Both the position numbers and the translations under genes were made by a program. Below are positions 5,028 to 12,129 of a stretch of 12,129 nt of DNA, one piece after another (the stretch's first letter is position 1; each line of letters begins with the position of its first letter). The DNA comes from CAZADH01 sp964483805 (lineage in GTDB: Bacteria > Muiribacteriota > Ozemobacteria > Ozemobacterales > Ozemobacteraceae). Under the pieces are notes generated by a model, which was given only the letters and a program-made list of their open reading frames with translations, was not told the origin of the DNA and did not search any database. Location: the NCBI GenBank assembly GCA_964483805.1, contig CAZADH010000185.1, positions 1 to 12,129 on the forward strand, in the 5' to 3' direction.

Positions 5028-7901
5028 TCAAGACTGGCGTCGGTCATCGGGCGGTGCGGGTTCGGTTGCCCAGGCAATGATCTCAAACATGGGAACGGGT
5101 TGGCTCTTGCCTTTAACGGTGGTGGTGGCCAATTGTTCGCACATCAGGTGCTGGTGAAGTAACGCGTGAACGGCCGCGCTGACGATGACGCGCGTGTGCC
5201 GGCCCTGTTTGCTCATGCCCTCGAGCCGGGAGGCAACATTGACGACATCGCCGATCACCGTGTGGTCGAGGCGCCCCTGGGCGCCGATGTTGCCGGCAAT
5301 CACTTCGCCCACGGCGATGCCGACGCCGATGGCAATCGGGAACTCGCCGGCGGCGGTGCGGTGCGCATTGAACCCGGCCAGCGCCTTCTGCATGCCGAGG
5401 CCGGCTGACACGGCGGCCCGGGCCAGGGTGGTGGCGAGCCCGGGGTCGGCGCGTTCGCTTTCCTCACGAAAGATGGCCATGATGGCATCGCCGATGAACT
5501 TGTCGATATCGCCGCCATACTTGGTAATGACGTCAGACATACAGTCGAAATACTGATTCAGCAGACCGACCACGACTTCCGGCGGGTGACGTTCGCTCAG
5601 CGTGGTGAAGTCGCGAATGTCGGCGAAGAGCACGGCGACGGTCTGGCGACAGCCGCTGCGGCTGGCGGTGTCACTCGACACGGAACGCAGGGCGGAGCGG
5701 GAGAGGAACCGGGTCATGCGTTCGCGCTCGCGCAACCCGCCGACCATCTGGTTGAACGTCGCCGCGATGGTGCCGATCTCGTCGTGGCCAAGGTTTGGCA
5801 ACGTCACGGAGAGGTCGCCGCCGCCGAGTTGCATCAGTGCAGCCTCGATGCGACGCAACGGGACCAGCAGTTGGCCGGCGAGCAGTAGTCCGGTGCTGAC
5901 GGCGACCGCCAGAGCGATGCCGACGCGCACGACCAGTTGTTGCTGACGCACGCTCTGGGCTTGCAAGAGGGGCGCGAGATCGGCGGTGAGGAGCGGGTGG
6001 AACGGCGCATCGGCCGGGCGGGTGGGCGTGTAGAACAGGCGCTCGTTCGAGCCCTGGCGAAAAACGCCGGCGGCCTCGATCTGGCCCTGGAGTGCCTGAA
6101 GGATGGTGGCATCGGTCCAGATCGGGTCGTTGTGGGGTGACGCCGGAAAGCGCGGTACGCCGGCGAAGTAGAGCTGTGAGCGGGGGCCGATTGTGGTGAC
6201 GCGTTGCGCCGTCTGTCGTTGTCGACGCATCTCGCGTTGAGCAAAGGCGTAGCCCAGGTGTTGCGCCGACAGACGCAGGAGGAGGATACGGGTGCTGTCC
6301 TCGACCTCCATGAGGACGTACATCACGTATCCCCGCACGCGGCCAACCATGTAGCTGCGCAGTTGCGAGGGTTGGCGCAGGTGTGGCACGGTGCCGCCGG
6401 TGAACTCCAGGGCGCTCGAGATGACTGCGTCGTAACGATGATCCTCCGGGATCTTCATGACCTCGGCGGCCAGCTTGCTCAACAACGTTTTCATGGCCGA
6501 GGCCATGCCGGTGCGGGTTCGCTGACTGCTGGCCGCGAGTTTGCCGCGGGCGTCGGAGAGGAACCAGCTCTCGAACCAGCCTTGTTGCGTCAGGCGGTCG
6601 AGGTCGGCCGCGACCTGGGTCTCGGTGCGGCCCGGTGGAATGCGCGTGGCGAGCAGTTTGGCCAGCGACTGCGAGTGGGTGTACGTGAAGAGGCGAAAAC
6701 GCTGAGAGACCAGACGGGCCTCCTCGCGCATGCGTTCGGTGAGTCGCTCGCGATCGCGGGCGAAGGAAAGCCGTGAGAGGGCAAGCCACTGTTGTGCCAC
6801 CAGGGCCGTGGGCAGCAACACCGCCAGGGCAAAGAGCATGGCCAGTCGCCATCGCAGGCCGATGGCTGTGGCGCCGGCAAGCAGCCGCCGGACGAGGACG
6901 GCGCCGAGGGCCAGCAGCAACAGGAGCACGTGACGCGCCGTCGCGGCGCGGCGGGACTGGTCGGCCCGCAACGGCGAGAGGTCGGCCATAACCAGGAGGC
7001 TGGCCGTGGGTTCGGCCGCGTCATCGTCGATGACCAGAACGAGATAGGGTTCAGCGATAAATACAGTGTGTTGACGTTGGTGCAGTCGGGCCGCAAGTTC
7101 GGCCGCCAGTTGCCGATGCTGACGCAGTTGAGGTGGGAGGCGGACCCGCCAGGTGGTGAGATCGATCGACGCCAGGTGAAACCGGCGATCGGTGAGATCG
7201 ACGGGAATGTGATTGTCGACCATGAGCGATGCCCAGAACGACGGGGGAAGGCGCTCGCGTTCGACGGCGAGGACGACGCCGGTGAGGCGGGGCGTGGCCG
7301 TGGCCGCAAACAGGCTGCCTATGCGGCGCGCACGCTGCCACGAGACCTGCCAGTCGGTGTCGAGGCGGGTGAAGTCGAGTGCGGTGTGCGGGTTGTCCAT
7401 GAACTCGAACGCCGACAGACCATTGCCGAGAAACATCTGGAACCGCTTGAAATCAGGGTCTTCGCCCTTGAGGCCGCGGCTCACCCTGCGCATGCGCGCC
7501 GAATTCGCCACGAGAAAGTAATTGGGGGCCAGCGGTTGCCAGACGTTGCGGGGCCCGAATCGGGCGGCCTCGGGCAGGTCGATGATGCGGCCGACCTGGT
7601 CCCAGCCGACCCACCGGAGCGCACCGGCCGAACGTTGATGAAACTCGGCCACTCGCCGCTGGAACGCCTCGGCCGGCATGCCGGCCAGGTTGCGGCACAG
7701 GGTGACCGGTGCGTTCTGGCGCGCGAGTTGTTGCGACAGCGGCTGCCGATTGGTCAGTAACTGGCGCGACAGATCGTCGAGTTCATCGTCGGCCAGGTCG
7801 GCGAGCGATCGCTGCACCTGCTCGTTGACCACGGCCAGAGGCAACACCACGACGAGGACGACCGTGATCAGGGTCGCCAGCCACGCGTGGGACGACGTCA
7901 C
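5028..7901 (-). CDS. Membrane adenylate cyclase, class III, with two extracytoplasmic regions and HAMP
   Basis: A 957-residue signalling enzyme predicted to make cAMP from ATP. Order: transmembrane helix about 9-25; extracytoplasmic region about 26-324; helices about 325-337 and 353-370 joined by an arginine-rich cytoplasmic loop; second extracytoplasmic region about 372-655; helix about 657-678; HAMP beginning at P681; cyclase domain about 750-940. Catalytic residues are visible: metal aspartates D761 (FADIRDF) and D805 (FIGDAIMAIF), adenine-specifying K801, T881 at the second specificity position (HTVIGD), transition-state N888 and R892. Lysine plus threonine marks the class IIIb type. Characterised IIIb enzymes often respond to bicarbonate, but that is not shown here. 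Neither sensor region matches a domain I can name; the second could be Cache-like. The start is GTG at 7901, ten bases after the GH3 stop, with only a weak GAG as Shine-Dalgarno, so translational coupling to GH3 is likely. This implies a regulatory link with the glucanase genes. Confidence 0.88.
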   Translation of the reverse strand: MTSSHAWLATLITVVLVVVLPLAVVNEQVQRSLADLADDELDDLSRQLLTNRQPLSQQLARQNAPVTLCRNLAGMPAEAFQRRVAEFHQRSAGALRWVGWDQVGRIIDLPEAARFGPRNVWQPLAPNYFLVANSARMRRVSRGLKGEDPDFKRFQMFLGNGLSAFEFMDNPHTALDFTRLDTDWQVSWQRARRIGSLFAATATPRLTGVVLAVERERLPPSFWASLMVDNHIPVDLTDRRFHLASIDLTTWRVRLPPQLRQHRQLAAELAARLHQRQHTVFIAEPYLVLVIDDDAAEPTASLLVMADLSPLRADQSRRAATARHVLLLLLALGAVLVRRLLAGATAIGLRWRLAMLFALAVLLPTALVAQQWLALSRLSFARDRERLTERMREEARLVSQRFRLFTYTHSQSLAKLLATRIPPGRTETQVAADLDRLTQQGWFESWFLSDARGKLAASSQRTRTGMASAMKTLLSKLAAEVMKIPEDHRYDAVISSALEFTGGTVPHLRQPSQLRSYMVGRVRGYVMYVLMEVEDSTRILLLRLSAQHLGYAFAQREMRRQRQTAQRVTTIGPRSQLYFAGVPRFPASPHNDPIWTDATILQALQGQIEAAGVFRQGSNERLFYTPTRPADAPFHPLLTADLAPLLQAQSVRQQQLVVRVGIALAVAVSTGLLLAGQLLVPLRRIEAALMQLGGGDLSVTLPNLGHDEIGTIAATFNQMVGGLRERERMTRFLSRSALRSVSSDTASRSGCRQTVAVLFADIRDFTTLSERHPPEVVVGLLNQYFDCMSDVITKYGGDIDKFIGDAIMAIFREESERADPGLATTLARAAVSAGLGMQKALAGFNAHRTAAGEFPIAIGVGIAVGEVIAGNIGAQGRLDHTVIGDVVNVASRLEGMSKQGRHTRVIVSAAVHALLHQHLMCEQLATTTVKGKSQPVPMFEIIAWATEPAPPDDRRQS

Positions 7902-7911
7902 GGGGATACGC

Positions 7912-10311
7912 TCAGTGGGCGGTACCGATCAGCGTCACGGTAGCGGTCGCGACCTCGGTCGAGTTGCCGCCGACCATGAAATCGTAGACTCCGGTGTCGA
8001 CGCCGATCGTGCCATCGGCGCGACGGTATTCGAGGACACGCGCGGGCACGTGGAACACGACCTTGCGCTGCGCGCCGGCGGGGATGGCGATCTTCTGAAA
8101 AGCGCGCAGTTGCGCGAGCGGGCGGGTGACGGTGCCGACCCGCTGGCGGGTATAGAGCTGCACGACCTCCTCGCCATCACGGATACCCGTGTTCTTGACG
8201 GTGACGGTCACGGTAATGCGGTCGCGGGCGCCCACCCGGGGCGTGAGCACCCGCAGGTCGCCATACGCGAACGTCGTATAGGTCAGACCCCAGCCAAACG
8301 GAAACAGCGGGGTGTTGGGGACGTCGAGATAACGGCTGGTGTATTTCTCGTTGCCGACGATGGGGCGGCCGGTGTTCTTGCAGTCGTAATGAATCGGGAC
8401 CTGGCCGACGCAGCGCGGGAAGGTCATCGTCAGTTTGCCTGTCGGCGCAGCGCGTCCGAACAACACGTCGGCCACGGCTTTGCCGCCGCAGGTGCCGGGG
8501 AACCACGCCTCGAGGATGGCCGGAACGGCACGTTGCAGGCGAGAGATGGCGAGGGGGCGGCCATTGAACAGGACGGCGGCCAGGGGAACCGGTGTGGCGC
8601 GCGCGATCGTGGCGTCGTCGTCGGCGGCCTGGCCGCGGTTGCGTGCGGCGACCGCGGTCGCGACGGCTTCGGCCAGTTCGTTCTGGGCGCCGGGCAGATC
8701 GATGTCAGCGCGGGAAGCCGCTTCGCCGCTCATGGTCTCGTGCTCGCCCAGAACGAGGATCACCGCATCGGCGCTGCGGGCAGCAGCGACGGCGGCCGCG
8801 ATCCCGCGGGAGTCGGTCGAGTTGACCCCGGGCAGGCCGGGGACGACCTCGACGACGGTCGATGACGGCAGGAGCGCGCGGATGGCCGCGGTCAGGGGCA
8901 CCACTTTGCTGCCGTCGCCGGCGGCGTGCCAGTTGCCGAGCAGGTCGGTGGTGGCGGTGGCGAGCGGGCCGATGATGGCCACCCGGTGCAATTGGCGCGA
9001 CAATGGCAATACATTGTCGGTATTCTGCAACAGGACCATCGATTTGACCGCCATGTCATGGGCGGCGGCCAGATGCAGCGGAACCTCGCGCATCTCTTGT
9101 TCGCGCTGCAGCGTCACCTGGCGAAACGGATCGTCGAAAAGGCCGAGCTCGGCTTTGGCCCAGAGAATGCGACGCACCGCGGCATCAATATCATGTATTG
9201 ATACACGCCCGTTCTTGACCAGTTCGGCGAGATGCTCGAGGAACAGTCCGCCTTGCATGTCCATGTCGACACCGGCGTTCAGCGCGAGGGCGGCGGCATC
9301 CTTGCCATCGGCAGCAACGCCGTGCGCGATCATCTCGGTGATCGAGGTGTAGTCGGTGACAATGAAGCCGCGGAAGCCCCAATCCCGCCGCAGCAGGGTG
9401 GTGAGTAGTTCACGGTTGCCCGTGCATGGCACACCGTTGATCTCGTTGAACGCGGTCATGAAGGTGCGCACGCCGGCATCGACGCAGGCGCGATACGGCG
9501 GCAGATAGACCTCTTCGAGGGTGCGCGGCGAGAGATCGACGACATTGTAATCGCGGCCGGCTTCAGGCGCGCCGTAGGCGGCGAAGTGTTTGGCGCAGGC
9601 CAGGACCGACGCCGGGTTGGTCAAGTCGGCGCCCTGGAACCCGCGGACGCGGGCCGCGGCGATCAGGCTGCCGAGAAACACGTCCTCGCCGGACCCCTCG
9701 GAAACGCGGCCCCACCGCGGATCGCGGGCGATGTCGACCATCGGGGCGAACGTCCAGTGGACGCCCTCGGCGGCGGCTTCGGCGGCAGCGATGCGGGCGG
9801 AGCGCTCGATCGCCGGCAGATCCCACGAGCAGGCTTCCGCGAGCGGAATCGGGAAGATGGTGCGGAAACCGTGGATCACGTCATACCCCATCAATACTGG
9901 GATCTGCAAACGTGACTTCTCGAGCGCCAGCTTCTGCAGATCGTTGACGCACTGGGCGCCGTAGGCGTTGAAGATGGCGCCGCAGCGGCCGTCGGCAATG
10001 TAGTCGCGGAACTTCTTGTTCACCGTAGGCCCGGTCAGGTTCCAGTCGGTGGCAAAGAGGGTCAACTGGCCGATCTTCTCGGTCAGGGTCATCTGTGCCA
10101 GCAGTTTGTCGATGTGCACGGCCCAGCGGGTTGCATCGGCCTTGGTCGGGCGAGAACCCGGGGCGGCGGCACCGGTGGCCGGCGCGCCGAGGCCGATCAG
10201 GAAGAGGCCAAGAACGACCAGGGCGACGTACGGGCGCCGGTGAGCCCGGCAGGAGTTGAGCACACAAACGGCCGACGACGCGGCATGGGCGAGACGATGG
10301 TGGAAATACAT
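7912..10311 (-). CDS. bglX: GH3 beta-glucosidase, BglX type, exported
   Basis: A 799-residue glycoside hydrolase releasing terminal beta-linked glucose from oligosaccharides. A hydrophobic export segment lies at about 28-42, ending in an alanine-rich stretch near residues 43-50, after an unusually long basic leader of about 27 residues. The N-terminal barrel shows MGYDVIHGFRT, MVDIARDPRWGR, K241-H242 (AKHFAAYG) and the nucleophile D320 (GFIVTDY). The second domain has SGEAASRADIDLP and FPGTCGGKAVADVLFG. The third shows KYTSRYLD and FPFGWGLTYTTF, then a C-terminal fibronectin-III-like domain. These segments match periplasmic E. coli BglX closely in order and length. GH3 enzymes next to GH144 can be specific for beta-1,2-glucooligosaccharides (sophorose series), which I infer here from the neighbour. 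The start is set at ATG 10311, with AGGAG at 10320-10324; the TTG at 10383 has no site. It follows the GH144 gene by 68 bases. Confidence 0.9.
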   Translation of the reverse strand: MYFHHRLAHAASSAVCVLNSCRAHRRPYVALVVLGLFLIGLGAPATGAAAPGSRPTKADATRWAVHIDKLLAQMTLTEKIGQLTLFATDWNLTGPTVNKKFRDYIADGRCGAIFNAYGAQCVNDLQKLALEKSRLQIPVLMGYDVIHGFRTIFPIPLAEACSWDLPAIERSARIAAAEAAAEGVHWTFAPMVDIARDPRWGRVSEGSGEDVFLGSLIAAARVRGFQGADLTNPASVLACAKHFAAYGAPEAGRDYNVVDLSPRTLEEVYLPPYRACVDAGVRTFMTAFNEINGVPCTGNRELLTTLLRRDWGFRGFIVTDYTSITEMIAHGVAADGKDAAALALNAGVDMDMQGGLFLEHLAELVKNGRVSIHDIDAAVRRILWAKAELGLFDDPFRQVTLQREQEMREVPLHLAAAHDMAVKSMVLLQNTDNVLPLSRQLHRVAIIGPLATATTDLLGNWHAAGDGSKVVPLTAAIRALLPSSTVVEVVPGLPGVNSTDSRGIAAAVAAARSADAVILVLGEHETMSGEAASRADIDLPGAQNELAEAVATAVAARNRGQAADDDATIARATPVPLAAVLFNGRPLAISRLQRAVPAILEAWFPGTCGGKAVADVLFGRAAPTGKLTMTFPRCVGQVPIHYDCKNTGRPIVGNEKYTSRYLDVPNTPLFPFGWGLTYTTFAYGDLRVLTPRVGARDRITVTVTVKNTGIRDGEEVVQLYTRQRVGTVTRPLAQLRAFQKIAIPAGAQRKVVFHVPARVLEYRRADGTIGVDTGVYDFMVGGNSTEVATATVTLIGTAH

Positions 10312-10319
10312 CGTATTGA

Positions 10320-10324
10320 CTCCT
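10320..10324 (-). promoter_or_regulatory. Ribosome binding site deciding the bglX start
   Basis: On the minus strand AGGAG lies eight bases before the ATG at 10311. It rejects the 24-residue longer reading from TTG at 10383. Confidence 0.7.
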
Positions 10325-10361
10325 CGATTCGACTTTCGGGGCAGGTGTGATCCATAAGCGG

Positions 10362-10379
10362 GCTCGGGGCGGCGCGAGC
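10362..10379 (-). other. Intercistronic hairpin between the glucanase and glucosidase genes
   Basis: GCTCG and CGAGC form a perfect five-base stem around an eight-base GC-only loop, directly after the GH144 stop on the minus strand. No T-run follows. Possible roles are partial attenuation or protection of the upstream mRNA 3' end; chance is also possible in GC-rich DNA. Confidence 0.3.
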
Positions 10380-11864
10380 TCAATGGAGGTGCGGACTCGA
10401 GAAACCAAGCCGGCGCAGACCGCGCTCGACATCGGCGTCGCGCATGAACATCCGCCAGAGCAGGGCGGAACGGTAGTTTTCGATCATGACCACGATCGGG
10501 CCCTGATCGATGGCGAGGTGTGACTTTGCGGTCCAGGTGTTGTCGGCGCGAAACGCATCGACGAAGCCGTATTCGCTCCAGAGTTGGGCGCGCCGGGGGC
10601 CGAGGAAGTGCCGCAGCGCCCGCAGCGACGCGATCGGCGTGTAAGGCATTGAGGATAGCGCTGCCGTGGGCGAGATAACCCCCGTATCTTCCTTGGGGTT
10701 GTGGGCGACGTAGAACTTGGGGTCGTCGCTCGAAGTCAGGCCCCAGCAGTCAGCGGAGTATCCTTTGTATTTACAGGCGTTGCGTACGCACCAGAGGCGG
10801 TTGATCTGCGAGTGGGCGACGTTCTGTTGCCAGTAATCGGCGTAGCGGTCGCGCAAGCCGCGCGGGTCGAGGCCGAGGAACGAGTAGTGCGCGAAGAACA
10901 GCGGTCCGCCGTAATCGAAGCCGAGCGGCAGGGTCCAATGACCGAAATAGGTGCGGCCGTTCTTGAACTCCTTGCCCGCTGTCCAGCCGCGGTGGTAGAC
11001 GGCGGGTTTGATCGGATGGGTCGGTGACGAGGCGGCGAGCACGAAGGTGATGAGACACTCGTTGTAGCCGGTGATCGGCATGTTCATGGCCCAGCCATGC
11101 TTGGGTGACCAGTGCCAGAAGAGTTTGTCGAGTCCGCGGGTGTACCAGTCCCATTCGACCTCGCGCCACAACTGGGTGATGCTGTCGCGCAGGCGGTGCT
11201 CGATCGGGTCGCGGGCCGAGAAATACTGGCGGGCGGCGAGCAGGCCGTTGATGAGATACGAGGTCTCGACGAGGTCGCCGCCGTCATCCTTGGGGCTGAA
11301 CGGAATGGCCTTGCCGGTGCCGCCGTCGATCCAGTGCGACCACGCACCGTGAAACCGATCGGCCCGGGCAAGGAAGTCGACCATAACCTGCAGGCGATCG
11401 ACGACTTCGCGTCGCGGCAGCCAGCCGCGGTCGACGCCGACGATCCAGGCCATGATGCCGAACCCGGTGCCGCCGCTGGTGCAGCAGTTCGGGGTGTTGT
11501 TGCTGCGTTCGCGGGCCAGGCCCGAGACCGGGTGGGCGAAATCCCAGAAATAGCGCAGCGTCTGGCGTTGCACGGTGCCGAGTTGCGCGGCCAGATCCGC
11601 GGGCAGGTTGCGGTCGGCCGGAATCGAGATCAGGTCGACGGGGGGCAGGGTTTCTGCGGCTGGCGCCCGGGAAGAGACAAGTGCTGGCGCGGCGGCAACG
11701 GCGAGAACTGGTATCGGGCAGAAGGCATACAATAGCAATATGATCAACCAGTAAACAGATTGTCGCGGCAGGCGCGAAAAGTGATCGGTGCCGAACGAAC
11801 CGTTCAAACTGACGGAATGCCACGATCTTGGTGCGCCCAGTTCGGGTTGGCGGTTTCGAGTCAT
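10380..11864 (-). CDS. GH144-type endo-beta-1,2-glucanase (glucoamylase-like PF10091 fold), exported
   Basis: A 494-residue putative glycoside hydrolase with an all-alpha barrel at about 95-485. Family landmarks are QRQTLRYFWDFAHP, the NTPNCCTSGGTGFGIMA segment, D197-L-V-E200 (DLVETSYLINGLL), GYNE with E269, GPLFFAHYSFLGLDPR, and CWGLTSSDDP. These are typical of PF10091 proteins, whose characterised members in GH144 cut beta-1,2-glucan endolytically or release sophorose. E200, E269 and the DDGGD acidic patch are candidate active-site residues, but I have not assigned catalytic roles. Export is suggested by a hydrophobic segment at about 37-56 ending VAAAPA, after a long polar leader of 35 residues; there is no lipobox. 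The ATG at 11864 is chosen because GGGAGGAG at 11870-11877 precedes it; the frame is open to 11954 without a better site. It is directly upstream of bglX. Activity on another beta-glucan cannot be excluded. Confidence 0.85.
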   Translation of the reverse strand: MTRNRQPELGAPRSWHSVSLNGSFGTDHFSRLPRQSVYWLIILLLYAFCPIPVLAVAAAPALVSSRAPAAETLPPVDLISIPADRNLPADLAAQLGTVQRQTLRYFWDFAHPVSGLARERSNNTPNCCTSGGTGFGIMAWIVGVDRGWLPRREVVDRLQVMVDFLARADRFHGAWSHWIDGGTGKAIPFSPKDDGGDLVETSYLINGLLAARQYFSARDPIEHRLRDSITQLWREVEWDWYTRGLDKLFWHWSPKHGWAMNMPITGYNECLITFVLAASSPTHPIKPAVYHRGWTAGKEFKNGRTYFGHWTLPLGFDYGGPLFFAHYSFLGLDPRGLRDRYADYWQQNVAHSQINRLWCVRNACKYKGYSADCWGLTSSDDPKFYVAHNPKEDTGVISPTAALSSMPYTPIASLRALRHFLGPRRAQLWSEYGFVDAFRADNTWTAKSHLAIDQGPIVVMIENYRSALLWRMFMRDADVERGLRRLGFSSPHLH

Positions 11865-11869
11865 GTGGG

Positions 11870-11877
11870 CTCCTCCC
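11870..11877 (-). promoter_or_regulatory. Ribosome binding site deciding the GH144 start
   Basis: On the minus strand GGGAGGAG lies five bases before ATG 11864. The upstream extension to 11954 would overlap the end of the neighbouring gene and has no such site. Confidence 0.7.
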
Positions 11878-11916
11878 GTGTCAACTTCAGCCTTAGAACC
11901 GATCGCGCACCCGGTG

Positions 11917-12129
11917 TCAGGCTTCGCGTGGCGCGAACGCCCGGCGCCACTCAAACGACTTGATGTTGCGCGTCTCGGGGTCGAACTCGACGCCGACGAG
12001 GTAGACCTCGGGCGCGGCGGTGCGATACTTCTCGTGGTAGTTCTTTTTGAGCAGCCAGGTCATCGGCCGGGCGCGGCCGGCGTTGCCTTTGCCGGCGAGG
12101 CCCTTGACCTTGAATTCGAACAGATAGAC
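11917..12129 (-). CDS. PD-(D/E)XK nuclease-like protein (DUF1703/PDDEXK_9 type), C-terminal end
   Basis: The last 70 residues of a protein that enters from the right edge. They begin with YLFEFKVKG, whose E-x-K is the second half of the PD-(D/E)XK nuclease motif. They continue with LLKKNYHEKY and then VYLVGVEFDPETRNIKSFEW. This order matches the C-terminal end of the AAA-ATPase-like plus PD-(D/E)XK proteins that are often present in many copies per genome. In that family the stretch after EFK usually carries a glutamine-isoleucine helix (xALxQI); here it is AGRARPMTWLL, so the match is not perfect. The ATPase part and first nuclease aspartate lie outside the window. The stop is 52 bases before the GH144 start on the same strand. 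It could be read through into the glucanase genes, but the function gives no reason for a link. Confidence 0.72.
   Translation of the reverse strand, partial: VYLFEFKVKGLAGKGNAGRARPMTWLLKKNYHEKYRTAAPEVYLVGVEFDPETRNIKSFEWRRAFAPREA

Noticed and set aside
5014..5031. Upstream TTG start for the GNAT gene
   Set aside because: The ribosome site GGAGG lies downstream of that TTG and fits the GTG at 5013 instead.
6792..9352. Long plus-strand frames at 6792-7760, 7678-8865 and 8435-9352
   Set aside because: They overlap each other and lie opposite the cyclase and GH3 genes, whose domain motifs are continuous. The plus-strand translations are Gly/Arg/Ala-rich with no family match.
11865..11916. TTGACA on the minus strand just before the GH144 start, as a -35 promoter box
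   Set aside because: A -10 box at normal spacing would fall at or inside the start codon, leaving no leader for the ribosome site.
1..12129. CRISPR arrays, tRNA or rRNA genes, insertion-sequence ends, integrase or phage genes
   Set aside because: No regularly spaced repeats, cloverleaf-like segments, terminal inverted repeats or transposase motifs were seen on either strand.

Overview
The window is bacterial chromosomal DNA of high GC (above 60% by eye). Genes are tightly packed, start with ATG or GTG, and mostly have strong AGGAGG-type ribosome binding sites. Several products carry Sec-type leaders or multiple membrane spans, and a BglX-type glucosidase is probably exported. This suggests a free-living, probably diderm heterotroph. 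The phylum cannot be fixed from the sequence. No rRNA, tRNA, CRISPR array, insertion sequence or phage gene was found.

Left half, plus strand (1-4517): the 3' part of a uracil/xanthine permease (UraA type, NCS2 family); a cobalamin-binding-type radical SAM enzyme of unknown substrate; a 182-base intergenic stretch with a repeated 8-mer; a secreted YiiX-like (C92-type) permuted papain-fold hydrolase with a long unassigned C-terminal region; and a small ten-cysteine DUF3795-type protein. The last two form a short operon. The first two are close together but functionally unrelated as far as can be seen.

Right half, minus strand (12129 down to 4570): the C-terminus of a PD-(D/E)XK nuclease-like protein entering from the right edge, a GH144-type (PF10091 fold) glucanase, a GH3 BglX-type beta-glucosidase, a large two-sensor membrane adenylate cyclase, and a GNAT acetyltransferase. 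Gaps are 10-68 bases. The two halves converge at 4518-4569, where there is only a weak hairpin.

The clearest functional story is the GH144-GH3 pair. GH144 enzymes cut beta-1,2-glucan and GH3 glucosidases finish the oligosaccharides, so this looks like a small beta-1,2-glucan utilisation module. The class IIIb-type cyclase follows GH3 by 10 bases and has two separate predicted extracytoplasmic regions, so the module may be wired to cAMP signalling (inference). The other signal worth testing is the hexamer TGTATT, seen 12 times on the two strands in this GC-rich window, all inside genes and in several reading frames, where roughly two would be expected from base composition.
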